Shown here: piece by piece, positions 7,600 to 14,940 of the stretch
How positions within the stretch are numbered: position 1 is the first letter of the stretch
Layout: every line of letters begins with the position of its first letter
Assembly (NCBI RefSeq): GCF_021474425.1
Contig: NZ_JAKEIP010000072.1
Coordinates: 1 to 34,772, forward strand
Length of the DNA stretch: 34,772 nt
DNA from: Streptomyces muensis
GTDB taxonomy: Bacteria > Actinomycetota > Actinomycetes > Streptomycetales > Streptomycetaceae
Reading direction: 5' to 3'
Program-made: the position numbers and the translations under genes
The notes under the pieces: generated by a model
The model's database searches: none
Seen by the model: the letters and a program-made list of their open reading frames with translations, nothing else
What the model was told of the DNA's origin: nothing

Positions 7600-7632
7600 G
7601 AAGCATAGGAATCAGATCTCGAAGGAGCTTTC

Positions 7633-8946
7633 ATGAGCGGGGACGCGCGGAAGACCGCGGAAGGGCTGACCTACCTCTCCGGTTTCGGCAACGAGCACAG
7701 CTCGGAGGCGGTGCCCGGCGCCCTCCCCGAGGGCCGCAACTCACCCCAGCGCGCCCCGCTGGGCCTCTATGCGGAGCAGCTGAGCGGTACGGCGTTCACC
7801 GAGCCGAGGGCCCGCAACCGCCGCTCCTGGCTGTACCGCGTCCACCCGTCGGCCGCGCACCCCGCGTTCACCCGCACCGACAACGGCGCGATCCGAACGG
7901 CGCCCTTCACCGAGTCCGTGCCGGACCCGAACCGACTGCGCTGGAACCCCCTGCCCGAACCGGCCCCCGGCACCGACTTCCTCGCCGGCCTGTGGACCCT
8001 GGGCGGCAACGGCGACGCGACCCAGCGCACCGGCATGGCGGTGCACCTGTATCACGCCAACGTGTCCATGGACCGGGTCTTCAGCGACGCCGACGGCGAG
8101 CTGCTGATCGTGCCGGAGCGCGGCGGGCTGCTGCTGCACACGGAGTTCGGGCGCCTCCATGTGGAGCCGGCACATGTGGCGCTGATCCCACGTGGGGTGC
8201 GCTTCCGTGTGGAGCTGCTCGATGACTCTGCCCGGGGTTATGCGTGCGAGAACTATGGGGCGCCCTTCCAACTCCCCGACCTCGGCCCGATCGGCGCCAA
8301 CGGACTCGCGAACGCGCGGGACTTCATGGCGCCGGTGGCCGCGTACGAGGAGGTCGAGGGCCCGGTGGAGGTGGTGAACAAGTTCTGCGGCAACCTCTGG
8401 ACGGCCATGTACGACCACACACCCCTCGATGTGGTCGCCTGGCACGGCAACCATGTGCCCTACGCCTACGATCTGCGCCGTTTCAATGTGATCGGCACCA
8501 TCTCCTACGACCATCCCGACCCGTCGATCTTCACCGTGCTGACGTCCCCGTCGGACACCCCCGGCCTCGCCGGCGTCGACTTCGTGGTGTTCGCGCCGCG
8601 CTGGCTGGTGGGCGAGGACACCTTCCGCCCGCCGTACTTCCACCGGAACGTGATGAGCGAGTACATGGGTCTCGTCGAGGGCGCCTACGACGCGAAGGCG
8701 GAGGGCTTCGTGCCCGGTGGCGGCTCGCTGCACAACATGATGTCGGCGCACGGCCCGGACCGGGAGACGTTCGACCGGGCGAGCGCGGCGGAGCTGAAGC
8801 CGCAGAAGATCGACGACGGCCTGGCGTTCATGTTCGAGACCCGCTGGCCGGTGACACTGGCCCCGCAGGCGGCCGACGCCGAGCACCTGCAACAGCGCTA
8901 CGACGACGTCTGGCAGGGCATGCAGCGCCATTTCCGCGCGGTTTGA
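7633..8946 (+). CDS. hmgA: Homogentisate 1,2-dioxygenase
   Basis: 437 residues from ATG 7633 with GAAGGAGC 7 nt upstream; full length for the family. The enzyme opens the aromatic ring of homogentisate to maleylacetoacetate, a step of tyrosine and phenylalanine catabolism in the cytoplasm, using Fe(II) and O2. The iron ligands are visible: H337 and E343 in YFHRNVMSEYMG, and H373 in SAHGPD, which correspond with an offset of two to H335, E341 and H371 of the human enzyme. The N-terminal YLSGFGNEHSSEA and RNRRSWLYR are also family hallmarks. The fumarylacetoacetase and maleylacetoacetate isomerase genes are not adjacent. A GntR/UTRA regulator follows 74 nt downstream on the same strand and is a candidate regulator, though that is only positional. 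Confidence 0.97.
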   Translation: MSGDARKTAEGLTYLSGFGNEHSSEAVPGALPEGRNSPQRAPLGLYAEQLSGTAFTEPRARNRRSWLYRVHPSAAHPAFTRTDNGAIRTAPFTESVPDPNRLRWNPLPEPAPGTDFLAGLWTLGGNGDATQRTGMAVHLYHANVSMDRVFSDADGELLIVPERGGLLLHTEFGRLHVEPAHVALIPRGVRFRVELLDDSARGYACENYGAPFQLPDLGPIGANGLANARDFMAPVAAYEEVEGPVEVVNKFCGNLWTAMYDHTPLDVVAWHGNHVPYAYDLRRFNVIGTISYDHPDPSIFTVLTSPSDTPGLAGVDFVVFAPRWLVGEDTFRPPYFHRNVMSEYMGLVEGAYDAKAEGFVPGGGSLHNMMSAHGPDRETFDRASAAELKPQKIDDGLAFMFETRWPVTLAPQAADAEHLQQRYDDVWQGMQRHFRAV

Positions 8947-8985
8947 TGGTCGTTCGCCTCCGGCGCGCCCCTACGGCTCACTCGG

Positions 8986-9014
8986 TTGCAGTAAAGATCC
9001 CCGACCGGTACGGA
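8986..9014 (+). promoter_or_regulatory. Possible leaderless promoter of the GntR gene
   Basis: TTGCAG (8986-8991), 17 nt, then TACGGA (9009-9014), 6 nt before GTG 9021. The -10 lacks the final T of the consensus unless read as TACGGAT. If real, transcription would start at or next to the start codon. Confidence 0.35.
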
Positions 9015-9020
9015 TGGCCC

Positions 9021-9767
9021 GTGACCTCCTTCGCCCCTGACTCGATCGTCCTGAACCGCAAGCTGCCGCTCTGGTACCAGGTGTCGCAGTCGCTGCGCGC
9101 CTCGATACTCGGCCGCCGACCGCAGGACCCCCTGCGGCTGCCCACCGAGGAGCAGTTGGCTGAGCACTACGGCGTGAGCGTGCTGACCATGCGGCAGGCG
9201 CTGAAGGAGCTGGAGGACGAGGGCCTGATCACCCGCCACCGCAGACGGGGCACGTTCATCGAGCCGGACGTCCGCCGGGGCGCCCCCGTGCGGCTGCTCG
9301 GCTCGGTGGACGCGATCGTGGCCCAGCAGTCCGGCATGGCGACCGAACTGCTGGAGCACGGCACGGTGCCCGTGCCCGCCGAAGTCGCCGAGTTCTTCCC
9401 GGACCTCGACGAGGTGGCGACGTACCACCGCCTGCGCAGCGACGACAAGACGGGCGAGCCGACCAACCACGCCCGCAACTACGTCCGCCCCGAACTCGCC
9501 GCCCGTGTCGACCTGGACGATCTCGTCCGCTGGCCGATGACCAAGGTGCTGCGGGACGTCGTCGGGGCGGACATCAGCCGCATCACGGACACGGTCGAGG
9601 CGCGCCTGGCCGACCCGGAGACGGCACGGCTGCTCCAAGTCCCGCTGCTGAGCCCGATCCTGCACTACACGGGGGTGACGTACGACGCGGACGGGCGCGT
9701 GCTGGACGCCGCCGTCATCCATTACCGGGGGGACCGTTTCTCCTTCACGGTGACCCTGGATGCGTGA
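9021..9767 (+). CDS. GntR-family regulator with UTRA domain (HutC-like)
   Basis: 248 residues from GTG 9021 (VTSFAPDSIVLNRKLPLWYQ), the start that fits homologues I recall. An in-frame ATG at 8946 overlaps the hmgA stop (TGATG) and would add 25 residues, so translational coupling to hmgA cannot be excluded. Residues about 15-80 form the winged-helix GntR domain: YQVSQSLRASILG, LPTEEQLAEHYGVSVLTMRQALKELEDEGLITRHRRRGTFI. Residues about 95-245 form a UTRA effector domain (ATYHRLRSDD...; DTVEARLADPETARLL; ILHYTGVTYDADGRVLDAAVIHYRGDRFSF). Members usually repress catabolic or uptake genes and release on a small ligand. hmgA is the nearest candidate target. Confidence 0.92.
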   Translation: MTSFAPDSIVLNRKLPLWYQVSQSLRASILGRRPQDPLRLPTEEQLAEHYGVSVLTMRQALKELEDEGLITRHRRRGTFIEPDVRRGAPVRLLGSVDAIVAQQSGMATELLEHGTVPVPAEVAEFFPDLDEVATYHRLRSDDKTGEPTNHARNYVRPELAARVDLDDLVRWPMTKVLRDVVGADISRITDTVEARLADPETARLLQVPLLSPILHYTGVTYDADGRVLDAAVIHYRGDRFSFTVTLDA

Positions 9768-9817
9768 GCGCTCCGCTGGGAGCGTTGTCATACACCTGCG
9801 GGCCGGTGGGGGGCTGG

Positions 9818-9865
9818 TCGCGCCCACGCGGCGGAGCCGCATATGGACACAGCCCCGCGCCCCTT
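9818..9865. repeat. Dispersed GC-rich repeat, copy 1 (48-bp core)
   Basis: This 48-bp stretch is identical, in inverted orientation, to 34710-34757. It lies between the GntR gene and the type ISP-like gene. I recognise its sequence (containing GGAGCCGCATATGGACACAG) as one common in Streptomyces intergenic DNA. Confidence 0.85.
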
Positions 9866-9875
9866 ACGGGGGCGC
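9857..9875. terminator. Hairpin after the GntR gene
   Basis: GCGCCCC (9857-9863), loop TTACG, GGGGCGC (9869-9875): a perfect 7-bp GC stem about 90 nt beyond the GntR stop, at the edge of the dispersed repeat. There is no U-tract, as is usual for Streptomyces terminators. Confidence 0.45.
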
Positions 9876-9909
9876 TGCCCTGACCCGCGTGTCCGGTCCA
9901 GGCCGTACC

Positions 9910-11052
9910 ATGCCCAGCGTGACGCACGACGACGCTCCGCTGCTGGCGGACCTCATGCCGTGGTCCGTCGCACCGCCGCGGCTCGGCCGGGGGTGGCCGA
10001 CGGGCCCCGACGCGGCATCCCTGAAAGCCCGCTGGGACGCCTTCGTGAAGGCCGAGGGCCCGGACCGGGAGGCCCTGCTGGAGCCGACGCGCTCCCGCAC
10101 GCTGCACTCGGCCGTCGGACAGCTGCCCGGCCGGTCCACCGGCACGGAGAAGCTGATCCGCGCCTCGGGCCCCTGCCCGGAGCCCGTACGGGTGCTGCAC
10201 GCCCCCTTCGACGAACAGTGGCTGATCCCCGACCACCGCCTGATCGACGCGGCCCGCCCCGAGCTGTGGCGGGTGGCGGACGAGCACCAGGTCTTCGTCC
10301 TGGAGACCCCGGACTCCGGCCTGCTGGCGACCTCGTTGCTCCCGCTGCTCCGCCCGGGGCGCGTGCGCCCGCTGTACCGCCGCCCGGGCGGCACGGAACC
10401 CAACCTGGCACCGGGCCTCGTCGAACATCTCCAGGACCGGCTCGGCGTAGCGGTCGAGCCGCTGGACCTGCTCGCCTGGACGCTGGCGGCGGTACGCCCC
10501 GACCTCACCGTCCCGCTCACCACCGACGCGGAACTGTGGGCACGCGGCGTGGAGTCGGGCCGCCGTGCCCTGTGGCTGATGCGGCGCAACGGCGACCGCC
10601 CGAAGCTGCCCGGCGGTCGTCGCCCGTACGTCCGCGCACCGCTCCCCTCCCGTCCGCTGGTGCTGGAGTACGACCGCGACGAGGAGGCTCTGCTGCTCGA
10701 CGAGGGACGCATCTCACCGGTCCCGCCGCAGGCGTGGGACTACGAGGTGGCCGGAGTGAGGGTCCTGGAGCAGTGGTTCACCGCCCGCGTCACGGAGCCC
10801 GAGCCGGGCACCCTGGCCGCGATCCGCCCGGCGACCTGGCCGCAGGCGTGGACGTCGGAGCTGCTGGAACTGATCACGGTGCTGGCGCTGCTGGCCGAAC
10901 TCCGGCCCCTCCAGCAGGAGTTGACGTCCCCCGTCACCGCAACCGACCTCCACGACGCCGGCGTGCTGCCGATCCCCGAGTCGACACGCCGCCCGGCGTC
11001 GGTGTTGGACCACCACGAGGAAGGCCCTGAAGGGCAGTTCGCGCTGATCTAG
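9910..11052 (+). CDS. Type ISP restriction/modification-like protein, C-terminal specificity region only
   Basis: 380 residues from ATG 9910; the frame is open further upstream but that part overlaps the dispersed repeat and looks untranslated. The protein is soluble, with ETPDSGLLATSLLP and RPLYRRPGG in the middle and, near the C-terminus, PQAWDYEVAGVRVLEQWFTARV, which resembles the YxVxGxxVLexWl element of the C-terminal target-recognition part of type ISP enzymes. Streptomyces genomes carry stand-alone proteins of this type annotated as type ISP restriction/modification enzyme. No helicase, nuclease or methyltransferase motif is visible here. It is therefore unlikely to be a complete restriction system, and a different, repurposed role is possible. 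Its stop overlaps the convergent TetR stop within CTAG. Confidence 0.6.
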   Translation: MPSVTHDDAPLLADLMPWSVAPPRLGRGWPTGPDAASLKARWDAFVKAEGPDREALLEPTRSRTLHSAVGQLPGRSTGTEKLIRASGPCPEPVRVLHAPFDEQWLIPDHRLIDAARPELWRVADEHQVFVLETPDSGLLATSLLPLLRPGRVRPLYRRPGGTEPNLAPGLVEHLQDRLGVAVEPLDLLAWTLAAVRPDLTVPLTTDAELWARGVESGRRALWLMRRNGDRPKLPGGRRPYVRAPLPSRPLVLEYDRDEEALLLDEGRISPVPPQAWDYEVAGVRVLEQWFTARVTEPEPGTLAAIRPATWPQAWTSELLELITVLALLAELRPLQQELTSPVTATDLHDAGVLPIPESTRRPASVLDHHEEGPEGQFALI

Positions 11053-11765
11053 TCGTTCCTGGGCGCGAACGCGTCCAGCATCCGCTCCACCATCAACCCG
11101 AACGCCCCCTCCAGATCAATCGGCCCCTGATCCTCCGCGAACGCCGCCGCCATCCTCGGATACACCCCCGTGGCCACCTGACTCCCGAGGTACGCGATCC
11201 GCACCGCGTTCTCCTCCGCCGCCGACCACGGCAACGACCGCGTCCGCTCGGCGGCCGCCAGTTCCATCGCGACGTACGACGTCACACACCCGTTCAGCAT
11301 CCCGACGAGCTGCATCTTCAGGCCGTACGTCGTCTCCAGCGGATCCAGGCAGGCCAGACAGTGCTCCAGATACCGCAGGGCGTTGGGCGAGAAGCCGTAG
11401 ATCGGTGACATCAGCCGCGTCATCCAGGGATGCCGATGCATCAGCGCCCGCGTCTGCCCGGCGACCCGGCGCATGTCCGCCCGCCAGTCCCCGCCCGGCT
11501 CCCACAGCTCGTGCTCCCCGCTGACGGCGTCCACCATCAGCTCGTACAGGTCCTCCTTGCGGGGCACGTAGTTGTACAGCGACATCGTCCCGCACCCGAG
11601 TTCACCGGCGACATGCCGCATGGAGACCGCGTCGAGACCCCCGGCGTCCGCCAGCCGCACGGCCACGGTCGCGATGTCGGCACGGGTGAACGCCGGTTTC
11701 GGCCCGCGCCCCGTCCGCTCGGGTCGCGCCCAGATCACCCCGGGTTCAGCCGCCTTGCCCGCCAT
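11049..11765 (-). CDS. TetR-family regulator with TetR_C-type C-terminal domain
   Basis: 238 residues from ATG 11765 with GAGGTGA 8 nt upstream. The DNA-binding domain covers about residues 25-75: FTRADIATVAVRLADAGGLDAVSMRHVAGELG, CGTMSLYNYVPRKEDLYELMVD. The remainder (HPWMTRLMSPIYGFSPNALRYLEHCL...) fits the TetR_C ligand domain of tetracycline-repressor-like proteins that control drug exporters. The gene is divergent from a DrrAB-like exporter, and a perfect 7-3-7 palindrome sits in the 63-nt gap, with a second copy inside the start of the ABC gene. It therefore most likely represses the exporter and itself. Its stop codon shares the four bases CTAG with the stop of the convergent type ISP-like gene. 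Confidence 0.93.
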   Translation of the reverse strand: MAGKAAEPGVIWARPERTGRGPKPAFTRADIATVAVRLADAGGLDAVSMRHVAGELGCGTMSLYNYVPRKEDLYELMVDAVSGEHELWEPGGDWRADMRRVAGQTRALMHRHPWMTRLMSPIYGFSPNALRYLEHCLACLDPLETTYGLKMQLVGMLNGCVTSYVAMELAAAERTRSLPWSAAEENAVRIAYLGSQVATGVYPRMAAAFAEDQGPIDLEGAFGLMVERMLDAFAPRND

Positions 11766-11793
11766 CGATCATCACCTCGCACACCATCCTAGT

Positions 11794-11810
11794 TACGTAC
11801 ACCGTACGTA
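11794..11810. promoter_or_regulatory. Operator 1 between TetR gene and ABC exporter
   Basis: TACGTAC-ACC-GTACGTA is a perfect palindrome with a 3-nt centre. It overlaps the expected -35/spacer of the rightward promoter (-10 TATGGT at 11817-11822). It also overlaps the promoter zone of the leftward TetR gene (possible -10 TAGGAT just downstream on that strand). Confidence 0.75.
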
Positions 11811-11816
11811 GTGCGC

Positions 11817-11828
11817 TATGGTCGAGCC
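11817..11828 (+). promoter_or_regulatory. -10 element of a probable leaderless promoter for the ABC exporter
   Basis: TATGGT (11817-11822) ends 6 nt before ATG 11829, and there is no ribosome-binding site in the gap. Spacing puts the transcription start on or beside the start codon, a common leaderless arrangement in actinobacteria. Confidence 0.5.
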
Positions 11829-12779
11829 ATGACTTCTACGTACGCTGTACTTAGTGAAGGTCTGGAGAAGCGATTCGGGCCCAGAAATGCCGAGGTCCAC
11901 GCCCTGCGTGGACTCGATCTGGCCGTCGCGCAGGGCACCGTGTGCGGCCTCCTCGGCCCCAATGGCGCGGGCAAGACCACGGCCGTACGGCTCCTCACCA
12001 CCCTGCTGCGGCCGGACGCCGGCTCGGCCCGGGTCGCCGGGCACGATCTGCTCCGGGACCCGGCGGCCGTCCGCCGCGCCATCGGCGTCACCGGCCAGTA
12101 CGCCTCGGTCGACGGCGACCTCACCGGCCGCGAGAACCTCAGGCTGTTCGCCCGGCTGCACCGGGTGCGCGGGCCGGCCGAGCGGGCCGGCGAGCTCCTG
12201 GAGCGCTTCGGACTGACCGACGCGGCCGACCGGCCGGCGTCCACGTACTCGGGCGGGATGCGGCGCCGCCTCGACCTCGCGGCGAGTCTCGTCCGCCGCC
12301 CCGAGGTGCTGTTCCTGGACGAGCCGACGACCGGCCTCGACCCGGCCAGCCGCAACCGGATCTGGGACGCCGTACGGGAGCTCACCGCCGACGGCACCAC
12401 GGTGCTGCTGACCACGCAGTACCTGGAGGAGGCCGACCAACTCGCCGACGACATCGCCCTGGTGGACCGGGGACGCGTCGCGCACACGGGGTCGCCCGCC
12501 CAGTTCAAGTCGCTGATCGGCGCGCACGTCGAGGTCGTGGTCACCGACCCGGACGTGATGGTGAAGGCCGCGGCCGTACTGGATCAACTCACCGGCGCCG
12601 AGCCGTCGTTCGACCACGAGCGGCGCGCCGTCGCCGCGGTCACCCGGGACGCCACGCTCACCCTCCCCCGTCTGGTGCGAGAACTCGACGCGGCGGGCGT
12701 GCCGTTGCTGGACGCGAGCCTCCAACCACCGACGCTCGACGACGTTTTCCTGCGACTCACCGAGGAGCGTGCCGCATGA
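11829..12779 (+). CDS. DrrA-like ABC transporter ATP-binding protein
   Basis: 316 residues from ATG 11829. Walker A is G43-PNGAGKTT; the Q-loop region is GVTGQYASVD; the signature is YSGGMRRRLDLAASL; Walker B is VLFLDEPTTGLDP; and the H-loop region is TVLLTTQYLEEADQLAD. The C-terminal extension ending in the STLDDVFLRLT-type motif (here PPTLDDVFLRLTEERAA) is characteristic of DrrA/NodI-type drug-export ATPases. It powers the membrane partner encoded immediately downstream (ATGA overlap). Substrates in this family are hydrophobic drugs or lipids; the actual one is unknown. A second operator half-palindrome lies inside codons 3-9, so the bound repressor would also sit on the start of the gene. 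Confidence 0.95.
   Translation: MTSTYAVLSEGLEKRFGPRNAEVHALRGLDLAVAQGTVCGLLGPNGAGKTTAVRLLTTLLRPDAGSARVAGHDLLRDPAAVRRAIGVTGQYASVDGDLTGRENLRLFARLHRVRGPAERAGELLERFGLTDAADRPASTYSGGMRRRLDLAASLVRRPEVLFLDEPTTGLDPASRNRIWDAVRELTADGTTVLLTTQYLEEADQLADDIALVDRGRVAHTGSPAQFKSLIGAHVEVVVTDPDVMVKAAAVLDQLTGAEPSFDHERRAVAAVTRDATLTLPRLVRELDAAGVPLLDASLQPPTLDDVFLRLTEERAA
11837..11853. promoter_or_regulatory. Operator 2, inside the start of the ABC ATPase gene
   Basis: TACGTAC-GCT-GTACTTA repeats operator 1 with one mismatched arm base. Its centre is 43 bp (about four helical turns) from that of operator 1, placing both on the same face of DNA. Confidence 0.65.
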
Positions 12780-13558
12780 GCACCCTGGCCTACGACGGCG
12801 GCGCGATGCTGGGCCGTCAGCTGCGACGGATCCGCAACAACCCCGGGCTGCTGATACTGACCCAGACGATGCCGATCACCATGCTGCTGTTCTTCGGCTA
12901 TGTCTTCGGCAGCGCGCTGGCGATGCCAGGCGAGCAGTACCGCTCCTTCCTGGTGCCGGGGCTGCTGGTGGCGACGGCCGCGAACGGGATCATGACGGGG
13001 ATGTTCCAGGCCGCGCAGGACACGCACCGCGGGGTGATGGACCGGCTGAGGACACTGCCGATGAGCCGGGCCGCCGTACCGCTCGGGCAGGCGGTGGCGG
13101 ATCTGGTCGTGACGGCCGCCGGGACGGTGCCCTTCCTGCTGGTCGGGCTGGCCGTGGGGTGGCGGATCGAGGGGTCCACGCTCGAAGCGGCGGGCGCCGT
13201 GGGGCTGTTGCTGCTGTTCCGGTTCGCGACGACGTGGATCGGGATCTTCCTGGGGCTGCTCACCCGGAACGAGGAGGCGGCCGGTCAGCTGGGCGGGGCG
13301 ACCTTCGTCCTGCCGCTGCTGTCCAACGCGTACATTCCGACCGACGGTCTGCCGGGCTGGCTGCGCACCGTCGCCGAGTGGAATCCGATCAGCGCGGTCA
13401 CCACGGCCCTGCGGGACCTCTTCGGCAACGCGCCGGTGCCGGACGGCGCCGCCTGGCCGGTCGCGCATCCCGTCGCCGGGTCACTGGCCTGGTGCGCGGT
13501 GCTGATCGCGGTGTTCGCACCGCTGGCGGTACGCCGGTACGGGCGCGGCGAGCGCTGA
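12776..13558 (+). CDS. DrrB-like ABC-2 type permease
   Basis: 260 residues from ATG 12776, overlapping the ATPase stop as ATGA. The protein has about six membrane helices, an N-terminal cytoplasmic stretch (MLGRQLRRIRNNPGLLILT), and the ABC-2 hallmarks MDRLRTLPMSRAAVPLGQAVADL, then LLTRNEEAAGQLGGATFVLPLLSNAYIP and NPISAVTTALRDLFGN near the end. It forms the membrane channel with the preceding ATPase, probably as a 2:2 exporter of a hydrophobic compound. It is the last gene of the two-gene operon; the 170 nt that follow hold no gene I can support. Confidence 0.95.
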   Translation: MSTLAYDGGAMLGRQLRRIRNNPGLLILTQTMPITMLLFFGYVFGSALAMPGEQYRSFLVPGLLVATAANGIMTGMFQAAQDTHRGVMDRLRTLPMSRAAVPLGQAVADLVVTAAGTVPFLLVGLAVGWRIEGSTLEAAGAVGLLLLFRFATTWIGIFLGLLTRNEEAAGQLGGATFVLPLLSNAYIPTDGLPGWLRTVAEWNPISAVTTALRDLFGNAPVPDGAAWPVAHPVAGSLAWCAVLIAVFAPLAVRRYGRGER

Positions 13559-13728
13559 CGTACCGGATGCGGGGTGGGCGAGCCGGGGGATGTGCCCGCG
13601 CCCGGATGGCACTCCGGGGGCGCCGCGTGCGCCGTTGGGGATGACGGCGACGACAGCGCGGTACAGCGCCGGGACGTGTGGCGTGCCGGGCGCGGGCCTG
13701 GAAGTCGTTCGAGAAACGCCGGTACGGG
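13559..13728. other. Convergent intergenic stretch, no gene seen
   Basis: 170 nt between the stops of the ABC permease and the leftward small ORF. It is GC-rich with several short G/C runs but no clear stem of terminator quality and no credible start and ribosome site. Confidence 0.5.
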
Positions 13729-13995
13729 TCAGCGACCGCCGAACAGCGAACGGCGGAGCCGACGCAGCGGGGCGAAGAGCGAGACGCGACGAACCCGGGC
13801 GCCCCGGTCGCTGCGCTTCGTGGTGTCACGACTGGTCAGCTCACGCATCAGCGTGGTCGCCTCGGCCGCTTCTCCCTGCGGCACGGCGGGACCCGCCAGC
13901 ACCGAGAGATGGCGGTCGAGACGCGAACTGGTCGCGCTGCTCCCGCAGGTGATCGCAGGGACCCTGGCCCTGCTGCGCACTGTTATCTGATCCAT
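13729..13995 (-). CDS. Small conserved-looking hypothetical protein
   Basis: 88 residues from ATG 13995, preceded by GGGGAG at 4-5 nt. Third-position GC is high on this strand from the ATG onward, and the upstream extension of the frame loses it, which supports this start. The protein is basic, with a Ser/Thr/Cys-containing head (SRARVPAITCGSSATSSRLDR), a middle containing EATTLMRELTSRD, and an Arg-rich tail (RRVSLFAPLRRLRRSLFGGR). There are no membrane helices and no known domain. I have an impression of similar short proteins in other streptomycetes, but cannot name a family. The basic amphipathic tail might contact nucleic acid or membrane; that is speculation. Confidence 0.65.
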   Translation of the reverse strand: MDQITVRSRARVPAITCGSSATSSRLDRHLSVLAGPAVPQGEAAEATTLMRELTSRDTTKRSDRGARVRRVSLFAPLRRLRRSLFGGR

Positions 13996-14121
13996 GTCAC
14001 TCCCCACCCGTACGAGTCCACCCGGCCCGGGCAGGTTAACCCTATCTCCCCGGTGCGGCACTCGTGTATCGCGGTCACAGGATTCACCTTCCCCGTAAGG
14101 GTGTTGACGACCCGTCGTCGA

Positions 14122-14940
14122 TTACTCTCCGAATCCAACCGATTTCAGGGCGAGTTGGACAACGGGCTGGCTGGTGGGTTGCGGTGAGCCTCCGTCGGGC
14201 TCGACGGTCACAGCCAGTGACGTCGTTTTCTTGTCGAGACCGGATGCGATCAGTGGCGTGTCGCCGTCGAAGAGCCCCAGGGAGCGTGGTTGCACATCGG
14301 GGCGCATCTGCCAGAGCTGGTGCACCCGGCCGCTCGGCAACTCGCCGTATCCGCTCAGAGTGACGATCGCCCGTCCCTCCGAGGCGGAGGCGACCACTCC
14401 GATCGTCCGCCCCCGCGCGTCCTCGCCGGCGGTCGCCCGGGCGTCGGGCGCGGCGAGAACGTTAGCGATCTCACTTGCCCGGGCCTGCTGGGCGTCCAGC
14501 TGTTCCTGGGTCCGGTTCGCCTGGACGGCGAAGAGGGAGGCGACGACGAGGGCCGCGGCGGCCGTGACCGTGGCGAACGGCACGAGCAAGGGGCGCGTCC
14601 TGGGCGCACGGGTGCGCGGCGGCGGCTGGGTGCCCCACACGTGCGGCGGCAGCTGAGTGGCACGCGCGTGTGCCGGCTCCCGTGCGACGGACTCCTGCGG
14701 AGTCGTGCGTACGGCGGCCAGGACCCGGTCGCGCATCGCGGCCGGCGGCGGGGCGGCCGTCGACCAGGCGAGCCGGACGGCGTCCTCGGACAGGGCCCGC
14801 ACCTCGGCGGCACAGCTGTCGCAGGACTTCAGATGCTTCTCGAAGCGGTGGCGCTCGGCGGGTTCCAGGGCGTCGAGCGCGTAGGGCGCGGCGAGGGAGT
14901 GCAGGTCCCCGCGGCCGAGGAGGCGGTCGGCGAGGCTCAT
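14122..14940 (-). CDS. rskA: RskA-like zinc-binding anti-sigma factor
   Basis: 272 residues from ATG 14940, overlapping the sigma-factor stop as ATGA. The N-terminal zinc anti-sigma motif H36-x3-C40-x2-C43 (HLKSCDSC) lies in the cytoplasm. One membrane helix (about residues 118-140, LLVPFATVTAAAALVVASLFAV) follows, and an extracytoplasmic RskA domain (ANVLAAPDARA, AIVTLSGYGELPSGRVHQLWQM, SLGLFDGDTPL, LAVTVEPDGGSPQPTS) completes it. RskA proteins hold SigK-type sigma factors inactive until an external signal triggers proteolysis. The coupling and order sigma-then-anti-sigma match the mycobacterial sigK-rskA pair. Confidence 0.95.
   Translation of the reverse strand: MSLADRLLGRGDLHSLAAPYALDALEPAERHRFEKHLKSCDSCAAEVRALSEDAVRLAWSTAAPPPAAMRDRVLAAVRTTPQESVAREPAHARATQLPPHVWGTQPPPRTRAPRTRPLLVPFATVTAAAALVVASLFAVQANRTQEQLDAQQARASEIANVLAAPDARATAGEDARGRTIGVVASASEGRAIVTLSGYGELPSGRVHQLWQMRPDVQPRSLGLFDGDTPLIASGLDKKTTSLAVTVEPDGGSPQPTSQPVVQLALKSVGFGE

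Noticed and set aside
7590..7611. Imperfect inverted repeat TCCTA/TAGGA before hmgA as an operator
   Set aside because: Only five perfect bases per arm and overlapping the -10; not enough to separate from chance.
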